A stretch of DNA of 64,000 bases, from contig NC_023063.1 of NCBI RefSeq assembly GCF_000508225.1, positions 682,001-746,000 on the forward strand, in the 5' to 3' direction. The stretch is from Ehrlichia muris AS145. GTDB taxonomy: Bacteria; Pseudomonadota; Alphaproteobacteria; Rickettsiales; Anaplasmataceae. The position numbers and the translations under genes are program-made. This document shows positions 49,061 through 58,614 of this stretch, one piece after another. The stretch's first letter is position 1. Every line of letters begins with the position of its first letter. A model generated the notes under the pieces. The model worked only from the letters and a program-made list of their open reading frames with translations. It searched no databases and had not been told where the DNA came from.

Positions 49061-50395
49061 TTATTTCTCATTAAATAGATTCATAAAATTTGTATCTTTA
49101 AGCTTACTAAATTTATTCATCAAGGTACTCATTTGATTAAATTGCTTTATTAACATATTAATAACGTTAATATTTACCCCAGAACCTTTTGCAATTCTAG
49201 CTTTACGTGCACCATTCAATATCTTAGGATTTTTCCTTTCTTGTTTTGTCATAGAATTAATAGCTGCTATATATTGCTTCGATCTACTATCATTTGCAAT
49301 CACAGAAACTTGACGTTTTATATCAGCACCAAAATTAGGAATAAATTTCAAAATATTAGCAATACCACCTAATTTATTTAAAGCTTGTAAATGCTGTACT
49401 AAATCATTTAGATCAAACTCACCTTTCTGAGCTTTTTTTTGCATTTCATCTATAGCATGCTTACCTACAGCTTCTGTAGCCTTTTCTACTAAAGATACAA
49501 CATCACCCATATTTAATATTCGTTTAGCAATCCTATCTGGATAAAAATCATCCAAATCATTCAACTTCTCACCAGTAGCAATAAACTTAATAGGGCTACC
49601 AACTGACATCTTCATAGAAAGTGCAGCACCACCCCTAGAATCACCATCAACACGAGTTAAAATTATACCTGTAATCCCTATACTACTATCAAATGACTTA
49701 GCTACATTTACAGCATCTTGACCTATCATAGAATCAACAACCAAAATCACTTCACTAGGAGATGTAAGATCTCTAATGGCTTGTAATTCTTCCATCATCA
49801 CCTGATCAATATGCAATCTTCCAGCTGTATCTAAAATTAAAACATTAAAATCATTCTGTTGAACAATATTCACTGATCTCTTTACTATCTCAATAGGAGT
49901 TTGATTTTCAATAATAGGTAAAGTTTGAACATCTATCTGTTCTCCCAATATTTCCAATTGTTTTTGAGCTGCAGGACGATAGACATCCAATGATACCATT
50001 AGTACTTCTCTCCCTTTGTTTTTCAATTTTAACGCTAACTTAGCTGTAGTTGTAGTTTTACCAACACCCTGAAGCCCTACCATCATAATAACAGAACAAG
50101 GTTTATTAGAGATATTCAATTCACACTTTTCAGATCCTAATATCTCAATTAAACAATCCTGGATTTTCTTTATTATCATTTGTGTCGGTAATACACCTTT
50201 TACAGTAGTTTCTCCAACTATTTTTTCCTTAACATTACTGATAAAATCCTTAACTACAACTAAAGAAACATCTGCTTCAAGCAAAGCGACTTTCACTTCT
50301 TCCATTGTAGCATCAAAGTCCTCAGAAGAAATAACATGCTTACTCTGCATCCTTTGGATTACATTACTTAAACTATTAGTTAAAGATTCAAACAT
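49061..50395 (-). CDS. ffh: Signal recognition particle GTPase Ffh
   Basis: Ffh binds signal sequences and 4.5S RNA and delivers ribosomes to FtsY at the membrane. The 444-residue protein has the N domain (1-90), then the G domain with G1 GLQGVGKTTTTAKLA (about 106-120), LDVYRPAAQKQL, LDTAGRLH and ITGIILTRVDGDSRGGAAL. The C-terminal M domain includes the RNA-binding stretch NPKILNGARKARIAKGSG. The M domain is short, with no Met-rich tail. Its ATG overlaps the preceding small ORF by 16 bases. Confidence 0.96.
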   Translation of the reverse strand: MFESLTNSLSNVIQRMQSKHVISSEDFDATMEEVKVALLEADVSLVVVKDFISNVKEKIVGETTVKGVLPTQMIIKKIQDCLIEILGSEKCELNISNKPCSVIMMVGLQGVGKTTTTAKLALKLKNKGREVLMVSLDVYRPAAQKQLEILGEQIDVQTLPIIENQTPIEIVKRSVNIVQQNDFNVLILDTAGRLHIDQVMMEELQAIRDLTSPSEVILVVDSMIGQDAVNVAKSFDSSIGITGIILTRVDGDSRGGAALSMKMSVGSPIKFIATGEKLNDLDDFYPDRIAKRILNMGDVVSLVEKATEAVGKHAIDEMQKKAQKGEFDLNDLVQHLQALNKLGGIANILKFIPNFGADIKRQVSVIANDSRSKQYIAAINSMTKQERKNPKILNGARKARIAKGSGVNINVINMLIKQFNQMSTLMNKFSKLKDTNFMNLFNEK

Positions 50396-50631
50396 AAGTA
50401 TACGACAACCATAACAATAATAAACAACATACCTAGCATTATTGTAAATCCCAAAGGATTAACACTTGGTACACTCAAAATTTCCAGATTGCTCTTAGAA
50501 CATAATAATACTCGCTTACCCAACACATAGGTTAACATAGCAATAAGAATATTATAAATGTATAACAAAAACTTGTTAACAAGCAATACTACACGCATAA
50601 ACAATACTCTATAGACCCAATCAATGTCCAT
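50380..50631 (-). pseudogene. Probable detached C-terminal part of MnhD (frameshift)
   Basis: This 83-codon frame starts MDIDWVYRVLF and ends with a hydrophobic span (LGFTIMLGMLFIIVMVVVYLCL). D-x-D-W-x-Y-R is typical of the C-terminal region of Mrp antiporter D (and A) subunits, just where the larger mnhD frame ends. It overlaps that frame by 43 bases in another register. The simplest reading is that one base was gained or lost near 50635-50650 and the last part of the protein is now a separate frame. Its own ATG could still allow coupled translation as a separate piece. The alternative, an unrelated small membrane protein, is less likely. Confidence 0.6.
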
Positions 50632-51968
50632 AATAAAATTAACTCTTCCTTTAAAAAGAGAGGGAAAAAAATAAAGAACACTATACTTCCAAATATTAAC
50701 TCAAATTGTAATACAATACTATCCCACTTTCCAATATCTTCCCGCGCTAATAAGAAACTGAATACTATCCCGAATAATATACAAATTAATGCCAATATTG
50801 ACATCGATAATTTAGATGCTGCACAAACCTTTTTAACAACAGGACTTTCTGTAGATTTAGATACAAATATATACGAAAAAAACTTTATTCCAACGCTCAT
50901 AAATAACAACATACTACATAGCAAGAATAATTTACCTATTAACACCTCTGTAGAATTCATATTATTTATCATGTGCATAATCTTAAACTTCACAACAAAA
51001 CCAGCAGTACCAGGTAAAGCTCCCATATTAGATATAGCAACTATAGAACATACTGCTTCAATTGGCATTTTTTTGAATAATCCACCAATTTCACTAAGAT
51101 TAAATCTTTGAGTACTCTTTATCACAGAAGTAGCAACCATAAATAACAAACTCTGATAAACTATAGACAGAATTATTTGTAGAATAATTATATCACTAAC
51201 ACCATCATCATTATAACCATCAGAAAATCCTATCGTGGTAATAATTAATCCCATCTGTCCAACTAAATTATAGCAAAGTAAACGCTTAATATTATTTTCT
51301 AATATTGAAAAAATTATCCCATAAATAGATGTTGCTATACCCAAAAACAATAATATTTTTTCTCCATGAAAAAATAACATCAAAAGATATACTGAAACTT
51401 TAGTAGTAAATACAGATAAAATGATAGTATCATTATTCAATGCTGTAGAATAAGTATCCGTCACCCAAGAAGATAAAGGAAAGCAAGCACAATTGATTAA
51501 TAAACCTATTAGAAAAAATACTTTATAATTATCTTGACTACCAAGTGGTCCCAAAAATTGGCCAGACGCTCCAATAAGCAACATTACACCAGCTAGAAAA
51601 TGAATACATGAATAATGCATAAATACTCTTCTGTTGGTTCCATTAGAACCAGAAGCAACCATTACTAGTACACTTAATGTCATAACTTCAAATAACATTG
51701 CCACAGATAATAAACTCGTTGAAGAAATAGTGGCTATGCTACTTAAGTAATATAGAAGATATAAAATTGTCTCACGCCTTTCTATATTCCAAATATATAA
51801 AAAAACTAGAACTATAATAATAGAAAATGTACCAAATATTAACATACTACCAACATCATATTCAATCTCTATACCATATAAAGGTATCACTAACATGATG
51901 AATGCTAAAAATATGAATTCAGGCATAAGTGATATAATAGAGTAGCGGTTAGTAGAATGTTTAGTCAT
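50589..51968 (-). CDS. mnhD: Cation/proton antiporter subunit D (MnhD/MrpD), probably truncated
   Basis: A 459-residue polytopic protein of the NuoN/MrpD proton-pump family, with about a dozen hydrophobic spans. Family residues include FPLSSWVTDTYSTALNNDTIILSVFTTKVSVYLL (about 160-195, with the functional Lys in TTKVSVY), LCYNLVGQMGLI and GALPGTAGFVVKFKI. In the Mrp complex subunit D conducts protons. The last residues (LILLWTLIGSIEYCLCV) do not look like the family end, while the DIDWVYR expected there is encoded in the overlapping frame. Other mnh genes lie about 6 kb away at 57272-59169. NuoN is the alternative identity. Confidence 0.78.
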   Translation of the reverse strand: MTKHSTNRYSIISLMPEFIFLAFIMLVIPLYGIEIEYDVGSMLIFGTFSIIIVLVFLYIWNIERRETILYLLYYLSSIATISSTSLLSVAMLFEVMTLSVLVMVASGSNGTNRRVFMHYSCIHFLAGVMLLIGASGQFLGPLGSQDNYKVFFLIGLLINCACFPLSSWVTDTYSTALNNDTIILSVFTTKVSVYLLMLFFHGEKILLFLGIATSIYGIIFSILENNIKRLLCYNLVGQMGLIITTIGFSDGYNDDGVSDIIILQIILSIVYQSLLFMVATSVIKSTQRFNLSEIGGLFKKMPIEAVCSIVAISNMGALPGTAGFVVKFKIMHMINNMNSTEVLIGKLFLLCSMLLFMSVGIKFFSYIFVSKSTESPVVKKVCAASKLSMSILALICILFGIVFSFLLAREDIGKWDSIVLQFELIFGSIVFFIFFPLFLKEELILLWTLIGSIEYCLCV

Positions 51969-52575
51969 AATAACTCAAATTATATAGTATTATTATTTTT
52001 CAACTATATATTAACTAATACCAAATCGCACTAAAAATAGCTATTAAACATTGGAAATATAAATATATTTCTTACTAGAACAACTGTATTTCTCTACACA
52101 AAAAAAGTAATAAAAAATGCTATTGGATTGTATTATCCTGCAATTCAGAAATAATTGGAAATATCAAAAAAAAAAAAACTCACACATATATAACTTTTTT
52201 TAATTACTAAAATTTCAACTAATTATATTGAAACAACAACCACTCAATATTGATAATTGTGATACTTTTTTAGATATAGCATGCAGAAAGATTACATGTT
52301 GGTCAGGTCAATAATGAGAAAGTTTAAAGCTATTAAAGATTCGATTTCTTATGATGAAGTAATTTTAGTTGTTCATCTTATTAAATATAATAATTCATTT
52401 TCTATAAACAGCAAAATCTATCATTGATTATAATATCTAGATTAAACAAATATATTCTTACTTACCCTTCAGGTTTAAAATAATTAATACAAAGATAGAA
52501 CCATAACCTGATTAGTTATCTGTTTGTTAATACAAGTAACGACTTCTTTTGCTACTTGTAAAATATAATAATATA
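51969..52575. other. Intergenic with a weak small ORF
   Basis: About 600 bases between mnhD and the RatA/Coq10-like gene. A plus-strand frame of 48 codons (52281-52427, MQKDYMLVRSIMRK at its start) is the only notable ORF; I cannot support it as a gene. A 7-base inverted repeat with a long loop also occurs (TCAGGTT near 52470, AACCTGA near 52506). Confidence 0.35.
52531..52560 (-). terminator. Candidate terminator hairpin of the RatA/Coq10-like gene
   Basis: TACAAGTA (52531-52538) and TACTTGTA (52553-52560) form a perfect 8-base stem with a 14-base loop, 15 bases downstream of the stop at 52576. No T-run follows on the minus strand, so it is a candidate only. Confidence 0.4.
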
Positions 52576-53040
52576 TTATTCAGGTAACAATAAACTATTC
52601 GCCCTATTTTTAAAAGCAGTCATTATTCTCTTATATGCACTATCACAAACCAAATTAAATGCAGACTGTAACATAGGTACTTTAAAAGCACAATTTATAT
52701 AAAACTGTACTAATGTTTGATTTTCCCCCCTTGGAATAAATGTCCATTGATTATGCAAAAATCTAAATAATCCCTCTACTGCTTCAACCTTTATCCACCC
52801 TTCTTGATTCATAGTAGGCTCCTTAAATACAACATTTGAAGTATACTGACCACTTAACCCTTTAAAATTAGCTAACAAATCAGCTACTATTATATTTTCT
52901 CTACGTTCTTTTATGTAAACTGCTTTACACCATGGAAGAAAATCAGGGTATTTCTCAACATCTAATACTATATTGAATAAATCAACAGCAGAAAAATTGA
53001 TAATATCGCTATCATTTAAGTTATATTCATTTCTAGACAT
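52576..53040 (-). CDS. RatA/Coq10-like START-domain protein
   Basis: The 154-residue protein fits the SRPBCC-fold Coq10/RatA family: FSAVDLFNIVLDVEKYPDFLPWC near residues 17-39, then FLHNQWTFIPRGENQTLVQFYINCAFKVPML. In mitochondria and alphaproteobacteria Coq10 binds ubiquinone for respiration; E. coli RatA inhibits 70S assembly. In an obligate intracellular alphaproteobacterium the ubiquinone-binding role is more likely, but the sequence alone does not decide. It lies immediately downstream of the 6S RNA candidate and dnaK. Confidence 0.85.
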   Translation of the reverse strand: MSRNEYNLNDSDIINFSAVDLFNIVLDVEKYPDFLPWCKAVYIKERRENIIVADLLANFKGLSGQYTSNVVFKEPTMNQEGWIKVEAVEGLFRFLHNQWTFIPRGENQTLVQFYINCAFKVPMLQSAFNLVCDSAYKRIMTAFKNRANSLLLPE

Positions 53041-53072
53041 AACAAGATTTCATAAGAAGTATAAATACACAT

Positions 53073-53243
53073 CCAATTGGGAGAAACCGTCATTGCCGTC
53101 TATGCTCTGAATATCCTGAGATTAAAGCTAAGGTGGGCACCATTTATTAATCCACATTGACTAACAGTGACAGTTCCCTAAAGAATCAATTGAGCTCGAG
53201 GAATTAACTTAACTTCAACGTGCAACACAGAAACTCCCATTGG
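53073..53243 (-). ncRNA. ssrS: Candidate 6S RNA
   Basis: The spacer between dnaK and the Coq10-like gene is richer in G and C than other spacers. On the minus strand a 171-base RNA would be closed by CCAATGGGAG at its 5' end and CTCCCAATTGG at its 3' end, a near-perfect 10-base stem with one bulge. Inside, UUGC/GCAA and other short helices are separated by bulges, and GGUGCCCACCUU lies on the 3' side, where 6S RNAs carry a CACCUU-type block. Length and overall plan fit 6S RNA, a regulator that binds RNA polymerase. A promoter sits directly upstream. The identity is inferred from layout, not from a covariance model; another structured RNA is possible. Confidence 0.6.
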
Positions 53244-53244
53244 A

Positions 53245-53273
53245 ATCCTAACACAATATAATATACCTATCAA
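53245..53273 (-). promoter_or_regulatory. Sigma-70 type promoter for the 6S RNA candidate
   Basis: On the minus strand TTGATA (53268-53273) is followed by exactly 17 bases and TAGGAT (53245-53250), matching the -35 and -10 consensus in 5 and 4 of 6 positions. Transcription would begin about 2-7 bases into the predicted RNA. It lies just past the dnaK stop, so the RNA need not depend on dnaK transcription. Confidence 0.55.
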
Positions 53274-53312
53274 CTTTATATTCTTATACAACTACAATAA
53301 GAACAATAAATT

Positions 53313-55220
53313 CTATTTTTTGTCTTTTTTATCAATCTCCTGATAATCAGAATCAACAACTTTAGAATCTTCTTCGTTATTTGCTGTAGTACTTTCAGCA
53401 GCTGAAGGATTATTAGCAGCATTAGCATTACCATATAAAGCTTCACCTAGTTTCATTGATACTTTCACTAAATGATCAACCTTTTGCTGTAAAACATCTA
53501 GATTCTCTATATCACTACTACTGATACCATCTTTCACATCTCTAATAGCATTTTCAATTTCAAGCTTATCAGAATTTGGAATCTTATCTCCATGCTCATT
53601 CAAAGACTTTTCTGTAGAGTGTATTAAATTTTCACCATTATTTTTTAGCTCAATAAATTTTTTACGCTTTTCATCTTCCCCAGCTTTTTGTTCAGCTTCT
53701 TTTATCATTCGTTGGATTTCATCATCACTTAACCCACCTGAAGATTGAATTTTAATAGCTTGCTCTTTACCAGAAGCTTTATCTTTTGCTGAAACATGTA
53801 CTATACCATTAGCATCTATGTCAAATGTAACTTCAATTTGAGGCATACCACGAGGAGCTGAAGGTATACCTTCCAAGCTAAATTGACCTAACAATTTATT
53901 ATCAACTGCCATTTTTCTCTCACCTTGGTACACTTTAATAGTTACTGCAGTTTGACCATCCTCTGCTGTTGAGAATACTTGAGATTTCTTTGTAGGAATT
54001 GTAGTATTCCTTTCAATTAATGGAGTAAATACACCACCTAAAGTTTCTATGCCTAAAGATAATGGAGTTACATCTAACAATAATACATCTCTAACATCAC
54101 CAGCAAGAATACTTCCCTGTATAGCAGCACCTATTGCTACAACTTCATCTGGATTAACACCTTTATGAGGCTCTTTACCAAAAAATTCTTTTACTTTTTG
54201 TATTACTTTAGGCATCCTAGTCATACCACCAACTAATACAACTTCATCTATTTTATCTGCAGATATTCCAGCATCCTTAAGAGCTTTTTTACATGGCTCG
54301 ATAGTTCTTTGAATTAGATCATCAACTAAATTTTCAAATTTAGCTCTAGTTAATTTTAAACTTAAATGCTTAGGTCCAGTACTATCACTAGAAATAAATG
54401 GCAGGTTTATATCAGTTTCCATGCGATTAGATAATTCTATCTTTGCCTTTTCTGATGCTTCTTTGATTCTTTGCACTGCCATAGAATCACCATATAAATC
54501 TATACCTGTAGTCTTTCTAAAATCATCCATCAAATAGTTCATAATTGCATGGTCAAAATCTTCACCACCAAGCATTGTATCCCCATTTGTTGCCTTTACT
54601 TCAAAAACACCATCAGCAATTTCTAATATTGATACATCAAAAGTACCACCACCTAAATCATATACTACTATTACTTTTTGCTTGTCACTTTTATTTAACC
54701 CATATGCTAAAGCAGCAGCTGTAGGTTCATTGATTATTCTAATAACATCTAACCCTGCTATCTTTCCAGCATCTTTTGTCGCTTGACGTTGTGCGTCATT
54801 AAAATATGCAGGTACTGTAATCACAGCTTTTTCAACCTTATGTCCAAGATGTCTTTCTGCTGTTTCTTTCATTTTTTCCAAAACAAATGCACCAATCTGA
54901 CTAGGAGAATACTCTTTACCAAGTACTTTTATCCAAGCATCACCATTTTTAGCAGATACTACATCATAAGATGACTTTATGCCTTTTACATCTTGATATC
55001 TACGTCCTATAAGCCTTTTACTAGCATATATAGTATTCTTAGCATTTGTAGTAGCTTGACGTTTTGCTGGATCACCAACTAACCTTTCTGAATCAGTAAA
55101 TGCAACTATTGAAGGAGTAGTTCTAGCTCCTTCACTATTTTCAATAGCCTTTGCATCACCTCCTTCCATAACTGCAACACAAGAATTTGTAGTACCTAAA
55201 TCTATACCTATAACAGCCAT
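53313..55220 (-). CDS. dnaK: Chaperone DnaK (Hsp70)
   Basis: DnaK is the main Hsp70 chaperone, which binds exposed hydrophobic peptides under control of its ATPase and the partners DnaJ and GrpE. The 635-residue protein has the ATPase domain from [21 protein letters not shown] to about residue 385, with [13 protein letters not shown] and [13 protein letters not shown]. The linker [18 protein letters not shown] leads into the substrate-binding domain and helical lid. The C-terminus ends [13 protein letters not shown], close to the EEV(K/D) type tails of bacterial DnaK. dnaJ is not adjacent. It follows the RNase E/G gene by 93 bases. Confidence 0.98.
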   Translation of the reverse strand: MAVIGIDLGTTNSCVAVMEGGDAKAIENSEGARTTPSIVAFTDSERLVGDPAKRQATTNAKNTIYASKRLIGRRYQDVKGIKSSYDVVSAKNGDAWIKVLGKEYSPSQIGAFVLEKMKETAERHLGHKVEKAVITVPAYFNDAQRQATKDAGKIAGLDVIRIINEPTAAALAYGLNKSDKQKVIVVYDLGGGTFDVSILEIADGVFEVKATNGDTMLGGEDFDHAIMNYLMDDFRKTTGIDLYGDSMAVQRIKEASEKAKIELSNRMETDINLPFISSDSTGPKHLSLKLTRAKFENLVDDLIQRTIEPCKKALKDAGISADKIDEVVLVGGMTRMPKVIQKVKEFFGKEPHKGVNPDEVVAIGAAIQGSILAGDVRDVLLLDVTPLSLGIETLGGVFTPLIERNTTIPTKKSQVFSTAEDGQTAVTIKVYQGERKMAVDNKLLGQFSLEGIPSAPRGMPQIEVTFDIDANGIVHVSAKDKASGKEQAIKIQSSGGLSDDEIQRMIKEAEQKAGEDEKRKKFIELKNNGENLIHSTEKSLNEHGDKIPNSDKLEIENAIRDVKDGISSSDIENLDVLQQKVDHLVKVSMKLGEALYGNANAANNPSAAESTTANNEEDSKVVDSDYQEIDKKDKK

Positions 55221-55313
55221 AAATAGCCCCCTTACATAAAAATCAAAACTATAACCACAGATATAATAACCAAATCACAAGATTACAACCCTATTTAACA
55301 CAAGTTCATAAAT

Positions 55314-57140
55314 TTATGAATTAAATTGTGAAAATATGCGGATTAACCATTTCTTTATCCACATATTTCTAGTAGGAGTCTTTTGTATTTCTTCTTTTAA
55401 TTTATTATCTTCAGGAGTTTTATAGTCAACAGTAAATACATTTACAACATCTTTACTTTGATTCAACATATCATCATTTTCAACACTAATATGAAAATCC
55501 GATGTGCTACTTGTATTTTGATTAACAGTCAACTTAACTGATACACTGAATTCTTCCTCAATCTCAGCAATATGTTGACGCTTATTGTTAAAAAAATATT
55601 CTATCATTTGTCCAGCAACTGAGATATTTATTAATTTATTACGATTCTTATTAGCACAATATCTAATATCACGTAATATATCTCCAGAAGAAGATTCTAG
55701 AGATCTAACTCTACCTACCCCATTGCAATGCAAACATTGTACTGTATTTGCTTCTAATATACTTTGCTTGACTCTTTGTCTCGATATTTCCATCAATCCA
55801 AATGTACTTATATAGCCAAACTGCACTTTTGCTTTATCATATTTAAAAGCTTCTTTAATTTCAGATTCTACTGACCTACAATAGCGATATTTTAACATAT
55901 CAATGAAATCTATCACTATTAGTCCAGATAATCCTCTTAAATTAACTTGTCTAGCAATTTCTTTGACAGCTTCCATATTTGTCTTATAAGCTGTTTCTTC
56001 AATACTGTCCTCACCTGTCATTTTGCCAGAATTAACATCTATTGATACTAATGCTTCTGTTGGAGTAATAACCATGTATCCTCCAGAAGGTAAATTAACT
56101 ATATTTCCATATAGCTCAGAAATTTGTGACTCAACTTTGTAATAAGAAAAAATAGGAACACTACCTTTATAAATTCTAAGGCGCACCCTATTCCTAAACA
56201 TAAATTTAACACATTCTTTCGCTAACTCATACGCATAGCTACCAGATACAATAATATCTTGTGTATTTTCATCACAATAATCTCGTAGTGTTCTTTTTAT
56301 TATATCACCTTCAACATATAACAATGATGGCATAGTAATACTTACATAACTATTCTGTATACTTCGCCAAGTTGATTGTAAATAAGATAAATCCTGCTCT
56401 ATATCTTTTTGACTCTTATTAGACCCAGCAGTTCTAATAATCATACCAGATTCTTTTGGTAGTTTTATAGCCCTCAGAAAATTCTTCAAAACCTTTCTAT
56501 CATCAGCATCCTCAATACGACGAGATATACCACTGTTCTTATTACCAGAATTTGGCATAAATATACAATACCTACCAACCAGAGTAATAAAAGTTGAAAA
56601 TGTTGCTCCCTTGTTTCCACGCTCCTCTTTTACAATTTGTGCCATTAACTTCTGATCAAGTTTTATTACATCTTGCAACTTATACAATTTGTAAAAAGGC
56701 AGTTTAGATTTACCATTCTTCAAATTATCTTTTTTTAATAATGTCAACTTCTCATTATAATGGCTAACATCTTCTTGATCTTTACTATCACATGTAACAG
56801 AATCATCTACAGATCTTACATCATCATCATCTTTTATATCAGAATCTTCATATAATGCTTGATATAATTTTTCTTTCTCTTCTTCCGATATATTATAATA
56901 ATCCAATGATATTTCAGAAAAAGGTAAAAATCCGTGCTTATTTGCTCCATATTCAATAAATACTGCCTGCAAAGATGGCTCTATACGCTTTACTACAGCA
57001 CAATACACATTACCTTTTAAACACTTTTTACTCTTTGATTCTTGATCAAATTCTACAACTTGCCCATCACGTAATACTGCTACTCTAATTCCATCTTGAT
57101 ATACTGCATCAATTAATATCCTTTTATTATGACCTGACAC
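55314..57140 (-). CDS. rne: Ribonuclease E/G
   Basis: This endonuclease processes rRNA and tRNA and starts mRNA decay. The 608-residue protein has an S1 domain (about 35-120) that carries an acidic insert (EEEKEKLYQALYEDSDIKDDDDVRSVDDS begins it, after residue 85). The catalytic core follows with TEALVSIDVNSGK (about 365-377) and GLIVIDFIDM (about 405-414), giving the two Asp metal ligands. The Zn-link Cys pair is in VQCLHCNGVG (about 467-476). The long C-terminal degradosome scaffold of other alphaproteobacteria is missing. It overlaps nothing; dnaK is 93 bases downstream. Confidence 0.93.
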   Translation of the reverse strand: MSGHNKRILIDAVYQDGIRVAVLRDGQVVEFDQESKSKKCLKGNVYCAVVKRIEPSLQAVFIEYGANKHGFLPFSEISLDYYNISEEEKEKLYQALYEDSDIKDDDDVRSVDDSVTCDSKDQEDVSHYNEKLTLLKKDNLKNGKSKLPFYKLYKLQDVIKLDQKLMAQIVKEERGNKGATFSTFITLVGRYCIFMPNSGNKNSGISRRIEDADDRKVLKNFLRAIKLPKESGMIIRTAGSNKSQKDIEQDLSYLQSTWRSIQNSYVSITMPSLLYVEGDIIKRTLRDYCDENTQDIIVSGSYAYELAKECVKFMFRNRVRLRIYKGSVPIFSYYKVESQISELYGNIVNLPSGGYMVITPTEALVSIDVNSGKMTGEDSIEETAYKTNMEAVKEIARQVNLRGLSGLIVIDFIDMLKYRYCRSVESEIKEAFKYDKAKVQFGYISTFGLMEISRQRVKQSILEANTVQCLHCNGVGRVRSLESSSGDILRDIRYCANKNRNKLINISVAGQMIEYFFNNKRQHIAEIEEEFSVSVKLTVNQNTSSTSDFHISVENDDMLNQSKDVVNVFTVDYKTPEDNKLKEEIQKTPTRNMWIKKWLIRIFSQFNS

Positions 57141-57271
57141 TAGACTTACACCTAAAACTCACTTAATTATAGCCTTTAATTATAACAGCATAGATAAGAT
57201 TTAAAAGATAAAAACACCTTATTATTACCCACACCTAAAAAACATAAATAAGTAAAATAATAATTATTTGT

Positions 57272-57607
57272 TTATCTACGTATTTTTTCGTCATTTATTG
57301 AAGAAAATGCCATTTTTATTTTTACAACTATTGATAAGCCGACAGCAAAAATTGCAACCCCAACAACAATGGCTGTTAACATTAAAACACTAGGCAAAGG
57401 ATTAGTATATAATACTACATTATCACTTAAGATTGGCACAGTACCATCACTAACATAGCCCATAGAAATATAGAACAACAATACAGAAGCTTGAAATATA
57501 TTTAATCCTATTAACTTTTTTACAAGATTTTTACTAGTAGCAGTAATATATAATCCTATAACCATTAATATTATAGACACAATGTAATTAAAATAACTAA
57601 AAATCAT
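57272..57607 (-). CDS. mnhC: Cation/proton antiporter subunit C (MnhC/MrpC)
   Basis: A small NuoK-like membrane protein with three spans. From the ATG at 57607 it has 111 residues (MIFSYFNYIVSIILMVIGLY); the frame opens at a TTG four codons earlier. The conserved KLIGLNIFQASVLLFYIS and NPLPSVLMLTAIVVGVA fit MnhC, including the NPLPxxLxLTAIVVG signature. It is the last gene of the mnhF-G-mbhDE-B-C series, 49 bases after mnhB. Confidence 0.9.
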   Translation of the reverse strand: MIFSYFNYIVSIILMVIGLYITATSKNLVKKLIGLNIFQASVLLFYISMGYVSDGTVPILSDNVVLYTNPLPSVLMLTAIVVGVAIFAVGLSIVVKIKMAFSSINDEKIRR

Positions 57608-57656
57608 ACACCGGAGCAAAAATACTTAAAATAAAATTATTAAAAATAATATGCAT

Positions 57657-58076
57657 TCATTCTTTATAAGAAGATACAAAGTTAAAAAAAATAGTCAACA
57701 TAGAACTACATACAGTCATGCCTACGCCTAATTCCACAGCAAATATCCCTAATTTTTGTCCCAATACTGGATCACTCATTAACGTAGAATAAGATAGAAA
57801 TTCACCACCAAGTAACATAGATACAACACCAGTACCTCCATATATTAAGATACCAATACCACCAATTAACCTCACAATATATGGCGATATTACTTTTGAG
57901 GTAACCTTTAATCCAAATAATATACCATGCAAGATAATTGCAGATGCAACAATAACCCCCGCCTGAAAACCACCACCTGGACTATAATCACCATGAAATT
58001 GAATATATAATCCATACAAGATTATAACAGGTATCATCAAGATAGATATTGTCCGCAAAACTGGATCCTTAAACAT
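57657..58076 (-). CDS. mnhB: Cation/proton antiporter subunit B (MnhB/MrpB)
   Basis: The protein has four hydrophobic spans and the MnhB signature YIQFHGDYSPGGGFQAGVIVASAIIL (about 28-53). The ATG at 58076 (MFKDPVLRT) is used; it gives 139 residues and overlaps the preceding gene by 8 bases (ATGTTTAA), a typical coupling arrangement. An upstream TTG at 58094 would only add residues with no homology. Confidence 0.92.
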   Translation of the reverse strand: MFKDPVLRTISILMIPVIILYGLYIQFHGDYSPGGGFQAGVIVASAIILHGILFGLKVTSKVISPYIVRLIGGIGILIYGGTGVVSMLLGGEFLSYSTLMSDPVLGQKLGIFAVELGVGMTVCSSMLTIFFNFVSSYKE

Positions 58077-58614
58077 GATTATTATCCTTAGCAAGTAATA
58101 AAGAAATTCCTAAAGAAGCAGTAAATATTACAACTGTTTCACCAAAAGTATCATATCCACGAAAACTTGCTAAAATTGCAGTCACTATATTAGGAATTCC
58201 CATGTAGGAATAAGTATTTTTTACATAATAAGATGCAACATGATTATTTGCAAAAGAGTCAGCATCCCCAAAGATAGGTAAATCAGGTATCACATACATC
58301 AAACTTACAAACAATCCTAAAGCAATAATCATAGGAAATATTTTTATACTATCATATATTTCCTCTTTACCTGTTTCAATTAACGATAAAGCAATTAACA
58401 TTAGTACAGTAGTCATACCTGCTCCTACAGCAGCTTCTGTAATTGCAACATCTGGAGCATCCATTACTAAATATAACAACGCCATTAAGAAACTAAATAT
58501 ACACATCATTACTACATTAACAGTAAGATTTCTAGATAACATTAAAGAAAATGACATAAATACTAGAAATAGAGACAACACAACATTCATAATAAAATTA
58601 ATATTACTCAACAT
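58069..58614 (-). CDS. MbhD/MbhE-type antiporter subunit (MrpA C-terminal equivalent)
   Basis: The 181-residue protein has an N-terminal DUF4040/MbhD domain (MALLYLVMDAPDVAITEAAVGAGMTTVL at about 45-72) and a C-terminal MbhE-like part (IVTAILASFRGYDTFGETVVIFTASLG at about 143-169). In many bacteria both parts are fused to the NuoL-like domain of MrpA; here they stand alone without it. About six hydrophobic spans are present. Overlaps: 11 bases with mnhG, 8 with mnhB, so the cluster is translated in series. Confidence 0.88.
   Translation of the reverse strand: MLSNINFIMNVVLSLFLVFMSFSLMLSRNLTVNVVMMCIFSFLMALLYLVMDAPDVAITEAAVGAGMTTVLMLIALSLIETGKEEIYDSIKIFPMIIALGLFVSLMYVIPDLPIFGDADSFANNHVASYYVKNTYSYMGIPNIVTAILASFRGYDTFGETVVIFTASLGISLLLAKDNNHV

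Noticed and set aside
52297-52330. GGTCAGGTC next to GAGAAAG, resembling the core of 4.5S SRP RNA
   Set aside because: Only nine bases match. The essential CGGAAGGAAGCAG part and the closing helix are missing, so chance similarity is more likely.
52281-52427. 48-codon plus-strand ORF upstream of mnhD
   Set aside because: Short, AT-rich, no ribosome site, no family recognised, and stops lie directly upstream in frame. Kept only as a note in the intergenic entry.
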